7,143 nt of DNA from an uncultured Blautia sp. GTDB taxonomy: Bacteria > Bacillota > Clostridia > Lachnospirales > Lachnospiraceae. The notes under the pieces were generated by a model, which did no database searches, was not told where the DNA came from, and saw only the letters and a list, made by a program, of their open reading frames with translations. A program made the translations under genes and the position numbers. Location of the stretch: NCBI GenBank assembly GCA_900551715.1, contig URXG01000094.1:1-7143 (forward strand), in the 5' to 3' direction. Positions 5,480 through 7,143 of the stretch are shown here, in pieces; position 1 is the stretch's first letter; each line of letters begins with the position of its first letter.

Positions 5480-6610
5480 TCAGTTATATACATGCCTCGT
5501 TCTTTTCGGTTTGAGGCTTCCGCATATCTTTTTGATACTTCCGGTGATAACGGGCTGTACTGGCTGGTATAGCTTTCTTCTTGTTTTATCAATGGAATTC
5601 CATACAATTTCAGCTTATATTCCAACTTCAACATGATGTACAGCTTGTTATACGGCAGATTGTGAAACTTCTGGTTGGTCTTATGCCCCATATCTTTTTC
5701 TTTACGGATGTTCCGGATGTCTCTCACAACCACACAGTGGATATCTTCTTTTCTACAGTATTCTGCAATCCATCTGGTCACTTTGTGAAAATAATCCTTT
5801 ACTGCATTCTGCTTTTTTCTGTAAAGTCTCTGGATATGTTTCAATGATCTTGGATATTTTATTCCTCTTTCCGATTGCTACGCGTACCATACAGACTGCA
5901 CTCTGGTGATCTCTTTATGAAAATATCTTTCCAGGGAAAGATACTTTCTTCCCAGAATAAAAGTCCGGCCATTTTCGGAATCATAACAGGTCATCAGATT
6001 ATGAAGTCCCAGATCAACAGATAAATAATGTTCATTCTGGGAAAGCTGTTCCGGCTCTTCAATCTCATAGATAACAATAAGGTCGCATTTTCCATTTTCC
6101 GGCGGATAGATCCGCAGCTGTTTTATATGATCCATGTCCCTGAAAATCTTATTTTCAAGATATAGAAATTTTTCATGGATCCCATAGGTTTCTTCCATAT
6201 GGTTTTTCAGATCCTTTGTCAGAGACAGCCGCAGCTGGTCTGAGCCTTTCTCATGCTAGATTCCCATCTGCATGTATGTGACCGGTATATTTCCCTATTT
6301 AAAGCGGGGTGGATTTGGAACTTTGATCCCTCCGGTCTTTTTCAGGACATAAAAAGATCTCCAGGCTTTGTCCAGCTGCTTGCAGGTCTCCTGCACTGTC
6401 TGTGACGGAAGCTGTTTATACCACAGATTTCCTTTATGTGCTTCTTTCTGATGATACCAGTCAGGATACTTTTCCAGTCCCAGTTCTTTATAATGACCGC
6501 TGTTTGTAGTTGTAGATATTTCAGAGTTTGGAGGCTGCATAACACATATGCCCTATGATATTGGAATATTCCTGACTGTTCCTTATGGATGTTTTATGTG
6601 ACAGCAGCAT
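5480..6610 (-). pseudogene. tnpB: tnpB pseudogene (IS605 RNA-guided nuclease), multiply broken and 3'-truncated
   Basis: TnpB is the RNA-guided RuvC-type nuclease of IS605 elements and the ancestor of Cas12. The original start is the ATG at 6610-6608 (MLLSHKTSIRNSQEYS) after AAGGGGAAGAGGA. Lesions in reading order are: TGA at 6523-6521, where relatives have Trp (after CYAASKL); a frameshift near 6493-6499 (NYKQR, then HYKELGLEKYPDW one frame over); TAG at 6297-6295 (after NPPRFK); TAG at 6258-6256 (after YMQMGI); and TAG at 5880-5878 (after SVWYA). Between them the protein reads through clearly: WYKQLPSQTVQETCKQLDKAW in the N-terminal domain, RuvC-I VDLGLHNL, the RuvC-II region IHCVVVRDIRNIRK, then QEESYTSQYSPLSPEVSKRY and NRKERGMYITD. 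Homology ends at about 5480, so RuvC-III and its aspartate are missing. It cannot make an active nuclease. Confidence 0.9.
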
Positions 6611-6661
6611 TCCTCTTCCCCTTAATCGCTGTGCAGATGGGGATTCACACTCCATCTTGAA

Positions 6662-7072
6662 TCAATACGATTTGCTCTGATGTTCAATATAACAACGGAT
6701 ATTTTCTTCAGATACAGATCCGATTGTTTCCACATAATAGGAATGGTTCCACAGCTCCCCCTTCCACAGCTGGTCCCTTATTTCCGGGAAATGTTCGAAT
6801 AATTTCCTTCCGGTGATACCTTTCAGATACTTAACGATTGCTGTTATAGACAGCTTTGGTGGAGCTGATACAAAGCAATGGACATGGTCACCTTCATCAC
6901 ATTCAAATAAATGGATAGTAAAACCCTTATCCTCAGCGATCTGCTGCACCAGTTCCTTCAGGTATTCCTCAATTTCCGGGCTTAATATCTTCCGTCGATA
7001 TTTCACCGACCATACCATATGGTAGTTGATATTACATACGCAAGTTCTATAATATATTAGATTTTCTTTCAT
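6662..7072 (-). CDS. tnpA: IS200/IS605 family transposase TnpA (Y1 HUH enzyme)
   Basis: A 136-residue single-domain Y1 transposase that cuts and rejoins single-stranded DNA at hairpin-bearing ends through a 5'-phosphotyrosine. The N-terminal strand INYHMVWSVKYRRKIL is typical. The HUH motif is HVH at 63-65 in GDHVHCFVSAPPK, and the helix ENIRCYIEHQ carries the nucleophile Y128 with Q132. The stretch LWNHSYYVETIG (107-118) is also family-like. Length is normal (about 130-155) and no stop or frameshift is present, so unlike its partner tnpB the gene looks intact. The ATG at 7072-7070 matches the family N-terminus but has no visible ribosome site in the AT-rich leader, so translation may be weak. 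Activity on this copy is doubtful because the tnpB-side end is gone; the enzyme might act on other copies. Confidence 0.93.
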   Translation of the reverse strand: MKENLIYYRTCVCNINYHMVWSVKYRRKILSPEIEEYLKELVQQIAEDKGFTIHLFECDEGDHVHCFVSAPPKLSITAIVKYLKGITGRKLFEHFPEIRDQLWKGELWNHSYYVETIGSVSEENIRCYIEHQSKSY

Positions 7073-7097
7073 ACATATAATATATTATAGTGACATG

Positions 7098-7133
7098 CTC
7101 CCACCACTTAAATCATAGATTTTGAAGTGGGGG
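7098..7133 (-). repeat. Imperfect hairpin of IS605-type element end
   Basis: The two arms, CCCaCCACTTAAATC (7100-7114) and GATTTtgAAGTGGGGG (7118-7133), pair over 14 bp around the loop ATA, with an unpaired A at 7103 and unpaired TG at 7123-7124. On the minus strand the hairpin is preceded by GAAG and followed by AGCATGTCAC, ending 25 bases before the tnpA start. Subterminal hairpins with bulges are what TnpA recognises in single-stranded DNA. Position upstream of tnpA suggests the left end, but a hairpin followed closely by TCAC also resembles a right end, so it might belong to another element beyond the window. Confidence 0.65.
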
Positions 7134-7143
7134 CTTCTTGCTC

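Larger units (their letters stand above)
5480..7143 (-). mobile_element. Degraded IS200/IS605-family element (IS605 type, tnpA + tnpB)
   Basis: A minus-strand element with an end-type hairpin (7098-7133), tnpA (6662-7072) and, 51 bp after its stop, tnpB (6610 down to about 5480). This is the usual tnpA-tnpB order of IS605-type elements that move as single-stranded DNA. The tnpB side is cut off by a foreign transposase fragment, so no right end or guide-RNA 3' segment is left. The outer boundary on the hairpin side is beyond or at the window edge. Confidence 0.8.

Overview
The window looks like low-GC chromosomal DNA from a gut-type Lachnospiraceae (Clostridia). The basis is the protein sequences (a Soj/Spo0J-type ParAB pair, a clostridial-style seryl-tRNA synthetase, and the DUF4446 and DUF3881 families), the strong AGGAGG ribosome sites with TTG starts, and the gene order parA-parB-DUF4446-serS-DUF3881. 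Family level is as far as I can go by eye.

Layout. (1) At 1-166, downstream of the operon on the minus strand, lie a plausible sigma-A promoter and the 5' half of a tRNA-Arg(CCU). The tRNA pattern stops inside the anticodon loop and no 3' half follows before the window edge. (2) At 167-4630 is a tightly packed minus-strand operon: parA (TTG start, overlapping parB by 1 nt), parB, a membrane-anchored DUF4446 protein, serS and a DUF3881 protein (TTG start). Its promoter is at 4690-4718. A perfect 16-bp parS site (4724-4739) sits 5 bp upstream of the -35 box, so the ParB target, the promoter and the ParAB genes form one compact unit. (3) At 4741-5209 no gene is recognisable. This stretch holds candidate plus-strand promoters and a segment of unknown nature. 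(4) At 5210-7143 is a patchwork of dead or dying mobile DNA. It contains the first ~90 codons of a DDE (IS4/IS701-like) transposase on the plus strand, fused at about 5480 to the cut 3' end of a tnpB pseudogene on the minus strand, then an apparently intact IS200/IS605 tnpA and a subterminal hairpin at the right edge.

How it works together. ParA and ParB with parS make up the chromosome origin-segregation system. SerRS supplies charged tRNA-Ser. DUF4446 and DUF3881 are conserved proteins of unknown function that travel with them. The insertion-sequence remnants occupy the space upstream of parA. I see no new defence or mobile system here. The items most worth checking are the half tRNA, the double-IS junction and the uncharacterised transcribed-looking segment at 4835-5060.
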